Source: Plectrocnemia conspersa (taxonomy: Eukaryota > Arthropoda > Insecta > Trichoptera > Polycentropodidae). Taken from it: a DNA stretch of 64,000 nucleotides. The DNA lies in assembly GCA_009617715.1 (NCBI GenBank), contig VTFK01000212.1:1-64000 (forward strand), given 5' to 3'. Under the pieces are notes generated by a model. The model ran no database searches, was not told where the DNA came from, and saw nothing but the letters and a program-made list of their open reading frames with translations. A program made the translations under genes and the position numbers. Below, piece by piece: positions 8,964 through 19,790 of the stretch (the stretch's first letter is position 1; each line of letters opens with the position of its first letter).

Positions 8964-10230
8964 TATTATCTCGCTTTAAGTATTCGCCGAGTACGAAAAG
9001 TGGAGATACGAGAACACTCGGGGGCGAAAACGAGGAGGAAAAGGTCATCGTTCCATTATCTTCCCGGCGAGAAAAATATCATGATGACATAATTTTTAAT
9101 TATTTTAATATTTTCTTTTTTTTTTGCGAAATCCAAAGGACCTACCCCCACCCTTATTACTTCCGTCTCCGCAACATTTCTACGGAGGCGCCTTTTCATT
9201 TCCCTTTGGCGCCAGGCGTCGGAACGTCGTTAAAACATCTCATCACAACACTCTTTACAATTCTACGTTTTGCCTTTTATAATACATACGTTTACTATTC
9301 TTTGAAATAAAGAGAATATTTAAATTATATTTTACAAAATACATATTTATATTTTTATATTTTTAAAAAACTACTACAAATCTCAACAATATTGTTAATA
9401 CTTTGAATCGTATTATTTTTTCAAGCTTTATCAAAAATTATGTTTAAAATAGTTCATAAAATAAGTAACGATATTTAGCACACGCATTTTTTATTACTAA
9501 AAGACATAGGTTATGATTCAAAAGACTGATCCACTAACGATTCAATTCGACTCCTTGACGATAAAAGTAAAGGCAGCTGCCTTCCTCTGGAAGATGTTGT
9601 CTGTGTTGATTAGGCGTAAGCTTTACTCGATTCGAGCTTAGTGCTAAACTCTCATGTATTTAAAGTTTTAAACAGTATAAGTAAAAATTAAAGTAATGAT
9701 TTTCTATGGTAACGTTCTAGCTTATACACGATTGGGAAAAGGGGAGGAGATCTTTTCGTCTCCTTAACTAATTTTCTTGATTATTAATAAAACTAGAATT
9801 TTGGTTTTTATGTTTAAAATACATTATTACTCTTTTTATCTATTGATCAAGTTCAATTGTCATGTGTTGCATAAAATGCTTGTAGCACTGCAATTGAACT
9901 GCAAAACAAGTTATCAAAAAAAATGTTATTGTCAAATATGTGCTTCTTTCTTAACACATTAAATTAAATTATTTATTTTTCTGTTTTTTTCTGAAATTTA
10001 CAATTTAGAATATATTTGTTTTATATAAAAAATTATATTGCACCAGTAATAAAATAAAACGTTTCTGATGTAATTAAGTGTCACATCTTTTATATTAATC
10101 ATTTGAGACAACTCTGGCAATGTTTACGAACCATTAGTGCATAGCTACTTAAACACACCTCTAAAATGTGTTCACGCCTTAAGGAAAAACACAATCTAGA
10201 TAGCTACTTCGCCAAACGTTAACTAGAGGA
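8964..10230. other. GC-richer island, then AT-rich DNA
   Basis: 8940-9250 is a GC-richer island (ACTCGGGGGCGAAAACGAGG, TTGGCGCCAGGCGTCGGAAC) with a 117-codon frame but no domain; candidate conserved regulatory DNA. At 9571-9584 lies a perfect palindrome, AAGGCAGCTGCCTT, centred on the E-box CAGCTG. The rest shows nothing. Confidence 0.35.
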
Positions 10231-10980
10231 TTAAAAAAAATGGTTATATATACAGGGTTGAATCCATTGTCTGGTACGCATATCCATGTACAAAGGGTAT
10301 TTTTCCGGCGGTGCTAATAAATGGTTAACGTTAAGCGAATTGTACTTTTAGATGCTCCGTGTCATATTGTATATTGATGACGCTTTTGTCATGTTGTGTG
10401 TGGTTTAATCTTTAAGACGTGACAGATCTCTATTTGTTTGTTCAAGTGGTCGTTGTGGTGACTTCTAAATTTTGACTAATAAAAATCTCAACAATTTTTG
10501 TAGATTTAAACCGGAAAAAACTGTGGTTGTAAACATTTAAAGATATTAAATAATTAACAGTGAAATTTAACGTTTACTTTACACGTTTTTACCAAATATT
10601 GATAGCAAATTTATATTTATAAAAAATAATGAAATTATTAATTTTAATTAAAAAAAAATTTACATTTTAGTATGGATAAAATATGTTGCTGAGGTTCATA
10701 ATAAATATTGCATGACCAACAGCGTGTGGGGTGTTTCTTAGCAAAGGACTATTATTTGTTTTTGACTAACCCAAATAATCTCCCTTGCTAATGAAACGGG
10801 TAAATGAAACATATAACTACTTTAAGCAACTTTTTGACTGATGAAAAATTGCAAAACATTTTTTATTTGGTTTATGAAATAAAATATGAAATATTCGGGA
10901 TTCGAGATAACTTAAAAAACTCAGTAGTACTCCGAAATTATATTCCGGGTCGAGTAAAGTCAAAAAACTCTTGCCCACTT
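10231..10980. other. possible TE-leader-like stretch, unassigned
   Basis: Begins near TATATATACAGGGTTG, a transposon-end-like word, and runs through a moderately complex stretch to about 10500 with no coding frame. No inverted partner was found. Confidence 0.25.
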
Positions 10981-10981
10981 A

Positions 10982-11050
10982 GGACGGAATAGCGTAGTCC
11001 GTAATGTCTCAGATTAATAACTCTGAGGTGGCGGGTTCCAGTCATGGTAG
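10982..11050 (+). pseudogene. tRNA-like sequence (tRNA pseudogene or SINE head)
   Basis: GGACGGAATAGCGTAGTCCG carries an A-box-like TAGCGTAGTCCG. CTCAGATTAATAACTCTGAG forms an anticodon-type stem around TTAATAAC (AAT would read as Ile, one base too many in the loop). GCGGGTTCCAGTC is a B-box-like T arm at the usual spacing. The acceptor and T stems do not close, so it is not a working tRNA. A poly-A-like run follows at 11080-11100, which would fit a tRNA-derived SINE. Confidence 0.45.
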
Positions 11051-13306
11051 CGGCAATCGAATTTTTATTTATAAAAAAATGCGTTATTATAAAAAAAAAC
11101 GATTATTGATAATAAATTGTATAGCGCCTAATAATTTATAAAAATTAACTTTCAGTCTGGTGTTTATTACTTACCTGTAGGTTTTCATTATGTTTGATTA
11201 ATTTACTCAGTTGGTACAGATTTATTCATTGTAACACACTGGGCTTAAATCTGTCAGGTTACAATGAAAGGTTTATTAAAAATAAAATAAATATGACTTT
11301 TCAAATATATTTTTTTGCTAAGCACGATCCTTAATTTTATTTGTTTTCAAATCACACTAAAAATACTTTATTTTAGCAACTTTTTTAATAAGCTAAATGT
11401 AACAATACAATTTAGATATGCTTCTGATATCTATACATCAGAATGCTAGTTTTTTAGTTGACCCAGATATTTACATAGGTAAATTTTTATGTTTTAAAAC
11501 TTTGAAAAATACTAGCTTCAAAGTTATTAATATTTTAATTGAATGTTTCTGATTTATTTTTATTTTAATTATGCAACACATATGCGGACGACGCGTATAT
11601 TGAAAGCTCAAAAAATTGAAAAATAAAATAAATAAATACCTTTACATCGTTTTAGGCGTTCACAGGCAACAAATTTACCCGCAAGCCGTGAATAATATAA
11701 CCGCAAAGTCCACAATTGCTCGTTCACATTACGAGCAGCTAAGGATTTTATATCTTTATAACGACTAGACCTTGCGAAACGCAACGGTGTCGTTGTGGGA
11801 GAAACCCTGCCCCTAAGGACCGCGATAATGAAACCTCTTATTGTACTTAGCATACTGATATGCCAATTCTGAGGTAGAATTTTTAGGGACACTTGTGGCG
11901 GATTAATAATTTTATTTAATAATATATTAAGAAATTCATGTAAAAAAATACATGAATAAGATTTTCATAATATTATTTAATGTAATTTAATCCTCACAAT
12001 TATAAAATATTATCAGAGAGATACTCGCGATTATATTATTTGTAATACCCTTTCCCAAGGGTGTCATAAATGAAGAAAATTTTCATGGTTTAGCTAAATC
12101 TAATATATAATTTTAATATTAAATAAAGTTAGTTCTTGAACAATTCACAACGAGTGAGTGTTAATTCCGACACACACGGTAATAACACTAATGCGTAACA
12201 TTTCTCTAACGTGTACTGCCCCTAGTAGTCTGTGGGCGGAGAATATGAAAACATACTTATAGTTAACCTTGAACGCTTATAAAGACCTTGTTTTAAACAC
12301 TATACGCGTATCTCTGTGGAATAAATATTTAATTTAAATTACAAAACGAGGAAACGCGCATTTAAAATTATGTATTATTTGTAAATGATACTACTATGTA
12401 ATTATATAGTTTTAAGATCAAAATTCTACTCAAATTAATATTAGTATAAAATTAAAATAATATTATTAATAATACAGTTTTAAATTGTTTTATTAAAACG
12501 TTTTTAATGATTCAAAATATGAATTCTTAAACGATGAACTAGTCCATTATAAAAAACATGGTAATAAAAGCATTTGGCGTTTTTTCTCGTCGTTCGTACG
12601 AAAGCACGATCACGAAAATTGAATGGTATGTTTTTTTTCAGCCATTTCCTCTAGGGGTAGCGATTCGATCCCGGCATTTCTCAGAGCCGGGCCAACAAAC
12701 ACGGATGCTTTGAGTCGGCAAAAGCCATTAGTTCGCTGCATCTGAGGAGAGTAGAGAGAGCACACTCCGACGAGAGAGGAGACCCATGAATGGGAATCAA
12801 CGACGAGGAATAAATTATATATCGATCGGCACCTCTTCTCCTTGACGCTATTAAATTTATTTAGAGCCCCTGAGAGATTTTTATTTGCCCTATTCTCGTA
12901 GTAGAATACCTACATTTTATTGCTCGGGACGAAAACGACGGGTCCGCCGCCCAGTATAGCCCACTTATTTATTGCTTGACGATAATTTAAATTCCTCTCG
13001 AGTTGCTCTCGAGATATGCGTCGGGTGAAACGAAGGTAAACAGTAAATATTGCAATAAAATTTAAAAGAAAAATGTGCAATTAAATGAGAATAGTAGGTA
13101 CATTTAACTGTGAAGGTGAATTGCCGGTAAATTAGCTAAAAATAAAATATTTTTCCAAACTAAAAATAGGCAATCTTATTAAAAAAAACTATCGCAAATA
13201 AATTGAACCATTATTTATTTTTAATTAAAAATCCGACCGTCATGACTTGACAGGTACTCTAAGTATACAAACAGTAACTATACAATTAAATATTTAAAAA
13301 AATATC
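11051..13306. other. AT-rich DNA with two GC-richer islands
   Basis: Island 1, about 11640-11890, has a 94-codon minus frame without a recognisable domain. Island 2, about 12590-13060, is GC-rich and non-repetitive (GATTCGATCCCGGCATTTCT, GACGAAAACGACGGGTCCGC) with no coding frame, a typical look for conserved noncoding DNA. Between them only AT-rich sequence. Confidence 0.35.
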
Positions 13307-13461
13307 TTACAAAACCCACGTAAATTTTTTGAGCTCCTCATAGCTATCGCCTAAAACATCATTGTATTTAGCAAGCTCGTTGAGAAGCTGGAGCGTTCTC
13401 AGACTCTGACGTCCTGGCCGTAACGGACAAGAATATGAGACGCGATCACGACTCTCTAAGT
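13307..13461 (-). pseudogene. exon-like open stretch, terminal, cut by a hAT insertion
   Basis: Read on the minus strand, 50 codons are open up to a TAA at 13307-13309: LESRDRVSYSCPLRPGRQ, SLRTLQLLNELAKYN, DVLGDSYEELKKFTWVL. The wording is strongly protein-like, unlike the AT-rich surroundings. The 2,217-bp hAT sits at its 5' edge: removing hAT and one duplication copy would join 13461 to 15687, giving ATTATTAG before AATGACTTAGAG, which looks like a splice acceptor. Family not recognised; it could be a host terminal exon or the C-terminus of another element. Confidence 0.4.
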
Positions 13462-13577
13462 CAGTGGTTCTTAACCGGTGCACCGCGAGAAAATTGGTAG
13501 AAACAAAAATTCCGCAAAATAGTAAAATTTTAATTTTTCAATCAATTTATATTTTATTATAGTCGTGATACCCCACA

Positions 13578-14120
13578 ATGGATAAATTTATAACCAAACG
13601 AAATTGTGAATCAGAACAAAATATTAATGACACTGGGAGTACAAGTGGAAGAAGTAGTGAAGATGTTACTATGCATCATACCTCTCATACAAAAGAAAAC
13701 ATATCCAGTAAAATAAAAAAAAAAAATGGACAGTATTCTGAAGAATATTTACGTTTCAGTTTTACTAGCATCAATGAGGAAGGATATCACATTCCACTAT
13801 GTGTTGTATGTGGAGAAAAACTGTCCAATAGCGCGATGTATACTGACAAGTTAGATCGCCATTTCACTACGAAGCACGCCGATCTTGCATCAAAAAGTAA
13901 AGATTACTTCAAAATATTGTTAAACATGCAAAATAAACAAGCGAAATATTTTGAAAAAACTGTTAAAATTTCCGTTAAAGCACAACTGGCGTCATACAAG
14001 ATTGCTGAATTGATTGCTGTACAATTAAAACCACATACTATAGCAGAGTCTCTAATTTTACCTGCATATTGTGAAATAGAAAAAAATAGGTTTGGTGATG
14101 AAGCAAAAAGGAAATTATGA
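13578..14120 (+). pseudogene. hAT transposase N-terminus with BED finger
   Basis: 180 codons from MDKFITKRN. Residues ~70-115 hold a BED-type zinc finger: CVVCGEKL, then LDRHFTTKHADL (C-x2-C ... H-x4-H), the DNA-binding domain of this transposase family. Then SVKAQLASYKIAELIAVQLK and PHTIAESLILPAYCEI, the conserved block after the finger in the SCAND3/ZBED5/FAM200-type proteins. The start is chosen at the first ATG after the terminal repeat, 116 bp in. The frame is lost at 14120; in a shifted frame KIPLSNDT continues the family's VPLSNDT block. Confidence 0.9.
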
Positions 14121-14340
14121 AAATTCCTCTTTCAAACGATACAAAACCAAATGTATATCGAATTAGTAAACACTTGTTTGCGCCTGCAATATTGAAGAAA
14201 ACATAATTCTTAAAAAGTAGAGGGACCCGCAAGTTAATATGTTGCATACAAAAAAAAACGGTATCAAAAAAACCGATAGGGTGAGCGCTACGCCGCCGTG
14301 CGACCAACGGCGGGTTAAAGGATTTGTAACCCTTGCAAAG
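14121..14340. other. deletion/replacement inside hAT transposase
   Basis: Between IPLSNDT (about 14121) and FTHCFLHRE the family has over 100 residues with the first two catalytic Asp residues (LDEST, CTDGA). Here only about 220 bp remain and include a GC-rich scrap (GCTACGCCGCCGTGCGACCA) unlike transposase. The element therefore lost its active site. Confidence 0.7.
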
Positions 14341-15237
14341 ACAAGAAAACCTAATATTATATTTACACACTGTTTTTTACATAGAGAATCTTTAGTTTCG
14401 AAAACATTACCAGCAACACTAAAACCTGTACTAAATCAAGTTGTAAATATAGTGAATTTCATAAAATCAAGACCTTTAAAAACACGCATGTTTAAAAAAC
14501 TTTGCAATTCTATGGAAGCTATGTACGAGTGTTTGCTTTTTCACACTGAAGTCAGGTGGTTATCTAAGGGTAAAGTTTTATGCCAATTCATAGAACTTAA
14601 GAATGAATTGTTTTTTTTTTTCGAAATGAAGGTATGGATGATTTTGTAAAATGTCTTCAGAATAATGATTGGTATGCTAAAGTGGCATATTTAGCAGATA
14701 TTTTTAATTACTTAAATAACGTTAACACAAGCGTTCAAGGAAAAAACGAAAAATTGATGACATCCATTGACAAATTGACAGGATTTCAGAAAAAAATAAC
14801 TCTTTCGAAAAATCGAATAATAGAAAAAAAAGTAGATATGTTTCCTTCACTTAACAAAAACATTCCCAAGGGAGTTATTTCCGCAATAATAGAACATTTA
14901 ACTTTATTGGAAGAAAAAATAATTGCACATTATTTTCCATTATTAAATATAGAAAATTATGACCGGATACGAAATCATCAAATTAGTCTCATTGTCGACT
15001 GATCGTACTCTAAAAATTAAATTTTCCGAAATAACTATGAAGAATTTTTGGATTACTGTCCAAGAGGAATATTCAGTTCTTTACATGAAGGCACTGACAA
15101 TTTTGTTACAGTTTTCAACATCATATTTGTGTGAGCTTGGTTTCTCAACAACAACTAATATGAAAACTAAAAAACGAGAAAGACAGAAAAAATTTAAACG
15201 AAGAATTCAGGGTAACTACATAAAATATTCGACGTAA
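14341..15237 (+). pseudogene. hAT transposase C-terminal half, three frames
   Basis: The first frame (to 14649) reads THCFLHRESLVSKTLPATLK, VNIVNFIKSRPLKTRMFKKL and LFHTEVRWLSKGKVL, hallmark blocks of the family. A T-run at about 14610-14622 shifts the frame; 14634-15002 reads DWYAKVAYLADIFNYLN. A further shift leads to LQFSTSYLCELGFSTTTN and MKTKKRERQK (15105-15193), the hAT dimerisation domain. At least three frameshifts make it nonfunctional. Confidence 0.9.
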
Positions 15238-15678
15238 TATTTCTGATATCTGCAAAAGCCAACAAGCTCAGGTATCACATCAATTAATTTTTGATTGATC
15301 ATATAAATTTTATTATGCTAAGCAGGAACGTCATTTTTGGTAAACAAATGGGGGAAAATGCACCACTTAGATTTGCCACCCAAAGAGCACCTTTAAATAT
15401 TAATAAAAATATTTTTAATAAAACACGTAATTAAAAATTGGTTCTAGGGCAAAATTAACTACCTAAATTTATTTTCAATACTAAACTTTTTTATATAATT
15501 TAATTTAAAAAAATATGTAAAAAATTTTCATGTAATTTTGTATGTAACTATTATTTTTTTTAAATATGTAATAAAAATTATGTCCACATATTTTTTTCGA
15601 CCTCTTAATTCTGGTGCACCGCCACTTTTTCCCATGATCAAAAGTACACCGTGACTTTGAAAAGGTTAAGAACCACTG

Positions 15679-16078
15679 CTCTAAGTCATTCTAATAATAT
15701 ATAGTATAGCTCTACTTATTAATTTAGGGTAAAATAAAATTTAGGGTATTAAATTGTAACCGCAGTGGCATACGATCATCATATTTTTTTTAAATTTTAC
15801 TTTTGACTACCACCATTTTTATAAATGCGAAGCGATAATTTAAATAACACTTATTTTATTTACCTAATTTCTAGTTTAGCTGCTATTTTTTATTATTTTA
15901 ATACCCAACCTAATTTATAGTTTATTTCATACAAAAAACTCTTTGAATTAAAATGATTTTAACGAATAAATAAAAAAAATAATCCCGACACATGACATAT
16001 GTATTATTCTGGTATATTTGTACAAAAACAATAATTAAAAAAATAAAAATGTCTTTGATATGTTTCAATTATCTTCAA
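15679..16078. other. AT-rich flank of hAT
   Basis: Starts with the second copy of the CTCTAAGT duplication (15679-15686). Nothing else recognised. Confidence 0.5.
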
Positions 16079-16140
16079 TAGTGGTTGTTCTTAACCTTAT
16101 TTCCCCTATGGGCGCCGCGTTGCTGACCTCTGGAATAGAA
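16079..16140 (+). repeat. degenerate hAT terminal sequence
   Basis: AGTGGTTGTTCTTAACC followed by TTATTTCCCCTATGGGCGCC resembles the CAGTGGTTCTTAACC end of the neighbouring element followed by the CCCATGGGC-like subterminal word common in this family. It reads inward to the right; no matching right end was found. Confidence 0.4.
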
Positions 16141-17380
16141 TAAATATATATAGACATTCATTAAATGTTACCCATATGTAGATTGCTTCAATCCCACCCT
16201 TGTTTTATTTAGTTCATACTCATTAAGTGGCATTGATTAGTAAAGCTTACAATATCCTCACAAAATAATTAGTAGCAGTGAATTCCAGTAATCAAGAGAG
16301 TTAAATATTCAGCGTGTTTCTTGAGATGATTTATTTTTAGCAAAATTTTCCTTTTAACAATTTTCAGCAGAAGTCGAGTAAATTTTCCAAAGAGCGTATA
16401 TACATATAAGAAGGTTTATGTATACACGTGTATACGAGTATATTGATTAAAAACAATGTAAATAAATAAAAAAAACGCCCAAGGGATTGTTAAAATCGTA
16501 CGTATAGGAAAAGCTTAAAAGGGAAAGATTGTCAGAATCGTACATAATAATATAAAAAAGAAAATTATATTCGTTTTGCAATTTTTTTTATAAATTGTAC
16601 ACATGTAATATTTTGTTCGAAATGTTTTAGAAGAAAAAATACACAGTAATACATATGTATATAACATACATGTTCGCTTATTTAAAAAAGCTGAAAGCTT
16701 CGAAGGAGATTACGATATAGGAATATTATAATTAGATCATGCGGTTGAACTTTGTTATTCTAAGCTAGAAGCGTAGTATCTAGTTTTTCATTGAAAGTCT
16801 TGATTAAAGTTTTGGTCAAGTATTTCCGCTTATATCTTAAAAAAGGGGAAAATACTAACGACCCTACCAGTTATTGATTCATTGACTAGAGCATATGGTT
16901 TGGAACAAAGTTTATTTATGTCAAATGCAGATATTATTAGACTATTTAGTGTATGTGTTATGGCGTAGAAGTATAATTAAATTTAAATTGGTACATTTGG
17001 CAACAAATTTATCATCTGTTTAGTACCTGCTCGGTGGTGAAATTTGACAATTGTAATGTATGTAGTATATCGCTTATGGACATCCAAGCAAATATTCATA
17101 TGTGAATCTTTCACTTATTTTGATGCAGCGTTTATAAATGGTCCCGACACTAATTAATTCCGTCAGATTACTACCGTTTACGTCTAAAATATATTATTTT
17201 TATTTGGTGAATATAAATGGAACAATATTAAAAAATGTATAAGAAATTATTGTTAAGAAGTAGAGCAAGTGTTTTGTTTGCACTAGATGTTGTATACTAC
17301 AAGTATTGTATATCATGGCAGGTGTTTTCAAAAATGACGTTGCACGGAAGTTTGGAAAAAGCGTCTAGCTAGCACATATA
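16141..17380. other. AT-rich DNA, nothing recognised
   Basis: AT-rich with scattered short motifs; no ORF, repeat pair or RNA gene seen. Confidence 0.45.
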
Positions 17381-17720
17381 CTATAGGGTTATTCAAATTG
17401 GTTCAATGCATAATGCTTACGGGGTACCCTAGGGTGCGATACAATATTTGCATCTCGTAGGAAATGACACCGGTCGGTCGACCGCCACAGGAAACACTTC
17501 CTGTACGTGACCTCAAAATGGAAAACTTTCCCCGCATGGGAAAAATGCCAGGACGACGTGTTGTCGTCGTCAAATCCCGACACGGCCACCACGTATTAAC
17601 ATGTAATGCAAAATGCTTACTGTGATAAGGGTGTATTTTGGATTTTCGACCTTTCCACGTGCGGAAAATTTAGTCATACGTTTTACGCTAATGAGGATAA
17701 TCTTGTGTTGCGATTCTAAA
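17381..17720. other. GC-richer island, candidate regulatory DNA
   Basis: Contains two facing ETS-like words in AGGAAACACTTCCTGTACGT (17490) and GGGTACCCTAGGGTGCGATA. A 67-codon minus frame has no domain. Complexity is higher than in the flanks, as expected for a conserved noncoding element; conservation itself cannot be tested here. Confidence 0.3.
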
Positions 17721-19489
17721 ACACGCTTGGAAATTGCCATTTAAGGTATTTTGAGAGATATTATTTAGGTCACAAAGAATAGAAAATTGTTAAATATATA
17801 ATAAAAGATTAGAACGAATAATTCTAATACACATTTTCTCGATTTCAAATGTTGGTAACCACTTTGTTGAATAGTTTTAAGTATCTTATTCGGTTTTGGA
17901 TACACAAAACACTACTTTGTCCGTCATCTATGCCCATATGCATATATTTCTCAACTAAGACATATTCTTCCTTTCGATCTATTTTTATTATTAAGGTATA
18001 AAAACTCGTATTTCGGACCTCGAATCATGTATCTGAGCTACTCCAACTTCATCCGTTTGCTGGTTGAAAGTAGTTCTCGATCGCGTCCTATTACAGGAGT
18101 ATTTGCTCATTAGTCCTTTGATGAAATAAAATATCCTCATTGTATTATTTCTTTATATTATTTTATTTTTACTCTAATTAAAAATGTTCTAACTGGTTAC
18201 ACTGTTCATTATATTAAATGTATTGATTTTTACGTATACATGTGCATTTTTTTTATTAATATACTATTAAAATATGTATATGTATATGTATATATATATG
18301 TAACATTGATAAAAAGCAATTTATATATTGTACTTATTTTCTTGTACCATGAGCTTATTATTTCAATTTGTTGATGGAGACGATCTTTTTAACATTTCAA
18401 TTTTCTTTCAAATTTTCTTTCACATTGATGCTACTTTCTATCCGTTAATAATATTGAAAAGCATCAGAGCCATTTCATATTTACATATATCCACCCCACT
18501 TACATTTCGGACATGACGTAAAAGAAATTCCTATATACCGTGTAGATATGTACTTGTATCGAAATAATGGTCAAGAACGCTTATCTTCTCTACTTTTTCA
18601 TGTATTTATTTTTTCAGCGAGGAAACACGAAGCAATAACCATCGGCTGTCTGAGTGATGTTAGCTTTATTGGCAATCGGTAGCTTTTTCTGCCTTCTCTC
18701 CTCTATCTAAGGTCAATATTATATTTATCATATTTTCGTCTCCAGTTTATTTACCAAAAAGGTCCTCGGTGAAAATTCCGACATCGGCAAAATTTACTTT
18801 GAACCATTATAAAAGAAATTTTCCGAGAGGGAACAATGCAAAATATTTCTTTGATATCTGCGATATTTACGTCGAACTTGTGTTATGTAGTACGTAATAA
18901 ATCACTGCCTTTATACAAGTTGTTACAAATCCATTTGTACTAATTATGATTCCCTCGTATTCGCGCAGAAATATCTCGTAGTATTTTTTTTATTATCGAT
19001 CTGCAAACATTCAATTTTCATAAATGTTTTACACTCTTTTGCGGTTTCAATGTGTGTTAGTTCTATATAAATATATATTTATTAATTTTTTAAATGTTTT
19101 TAATTGCATTTTTAAATAATATATCATATGTGTAAAAGTTTATAATTTCTTTTAAAGTCTTCAAACTATGCCGATACGCTGCAGTTTCCCGATAATAACC
19201 TTTATTGCAGCGCAGGTAGAAACAAAAAAAACACACAATCGTATTTTGGTGCGACGTATACGACTTTATTGTTGTGACTGGGCTCTAGCACGCGCGATTG
19301 TATGTGTGTACAAATTGGAAGCTGTGACGTTCATTGTAATACTTATAATATGTGTTCGATACTATAGATTTTTTATCGAATATTTTAAAAGGTCACACTT
19401 ATATTAAATAGGAGATATTATATTTACTTTTCTCTTCGTAAATATAAAATATTTCATATGCTATATTTTTTTATATACCACGCACACAC
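17721..19489. other. AT-rich DNA with minor patches
   Basis: Patches of moderate GC at 18000-18110 and 18610-18800. No coding frame with a recognisable domain. Confidence 0.4.
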
Positions 19490-19790
19490 TTTCGCAAAGT
19501 TCTAATATTGCTCAGTCCAGAATCAAACAAATTACTGTCAGCGAAACACAACACAAGCGGAACGAGCTTTGGATTCTCATACTGCGCAAAGCTCAAATGT
19601 GAAAGCTCACTTTCTCTTTCGCTCGGCATAAGCCGTGGATCAAGACTAGAGAAAGCTGTATTGTCTTTAAATGACATTCTGGATTGTATCCCTTCGACGA
19701 TAACAACCACTAGAAGCACGTATTCTAGCAGCACCGCAAATGAACTGACATTTCCACGCCATTTGGCTTAATCAATTTATAAAGCAACGT
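19490..19790. other. GC-richer island, open on both strands
   Basis: 87-codon frames overlap on both strands (19508-19771 plus, 19471-19734 minus), the usual result of low stop density in a GC-richer patch. Neither translation contains a recognised motif. Candidate noncoding regulatory island. Confidence 0.3.

Larger units (their letters stand above)
13462..15678 (+). mobile_element. hAT transposon (Charlie/Buster-like ends), 2,217 bp
   Basis: Perfect 15-bp terminal inverted repeats, CAGTGGTTCTTAACC at 13462-13476 and its complement at 15664-15678. The flanking CTCTAAGT is duplicated exactly (13454-13461, 15679-15686), the 8 bp expected of hAT. The CAGTGGTTCT end is that of Charlie/Buster-type elements. 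Both ends are intact, but the transposase gene is frameshifted and lacks part of its catalytic core. Confidence 0.95.

Noticed and set aside
11575..11615. YADDAYIESSKN, an RT-like YADD string
   Set aside because: Only four diagnostic residues and no other RT block within reach; judged chance.
14038..14370. 110-codon minus-strand frame
   Set aside because: Antisense shadow of the hAT transposase, which has clear motifs on the plus strand.
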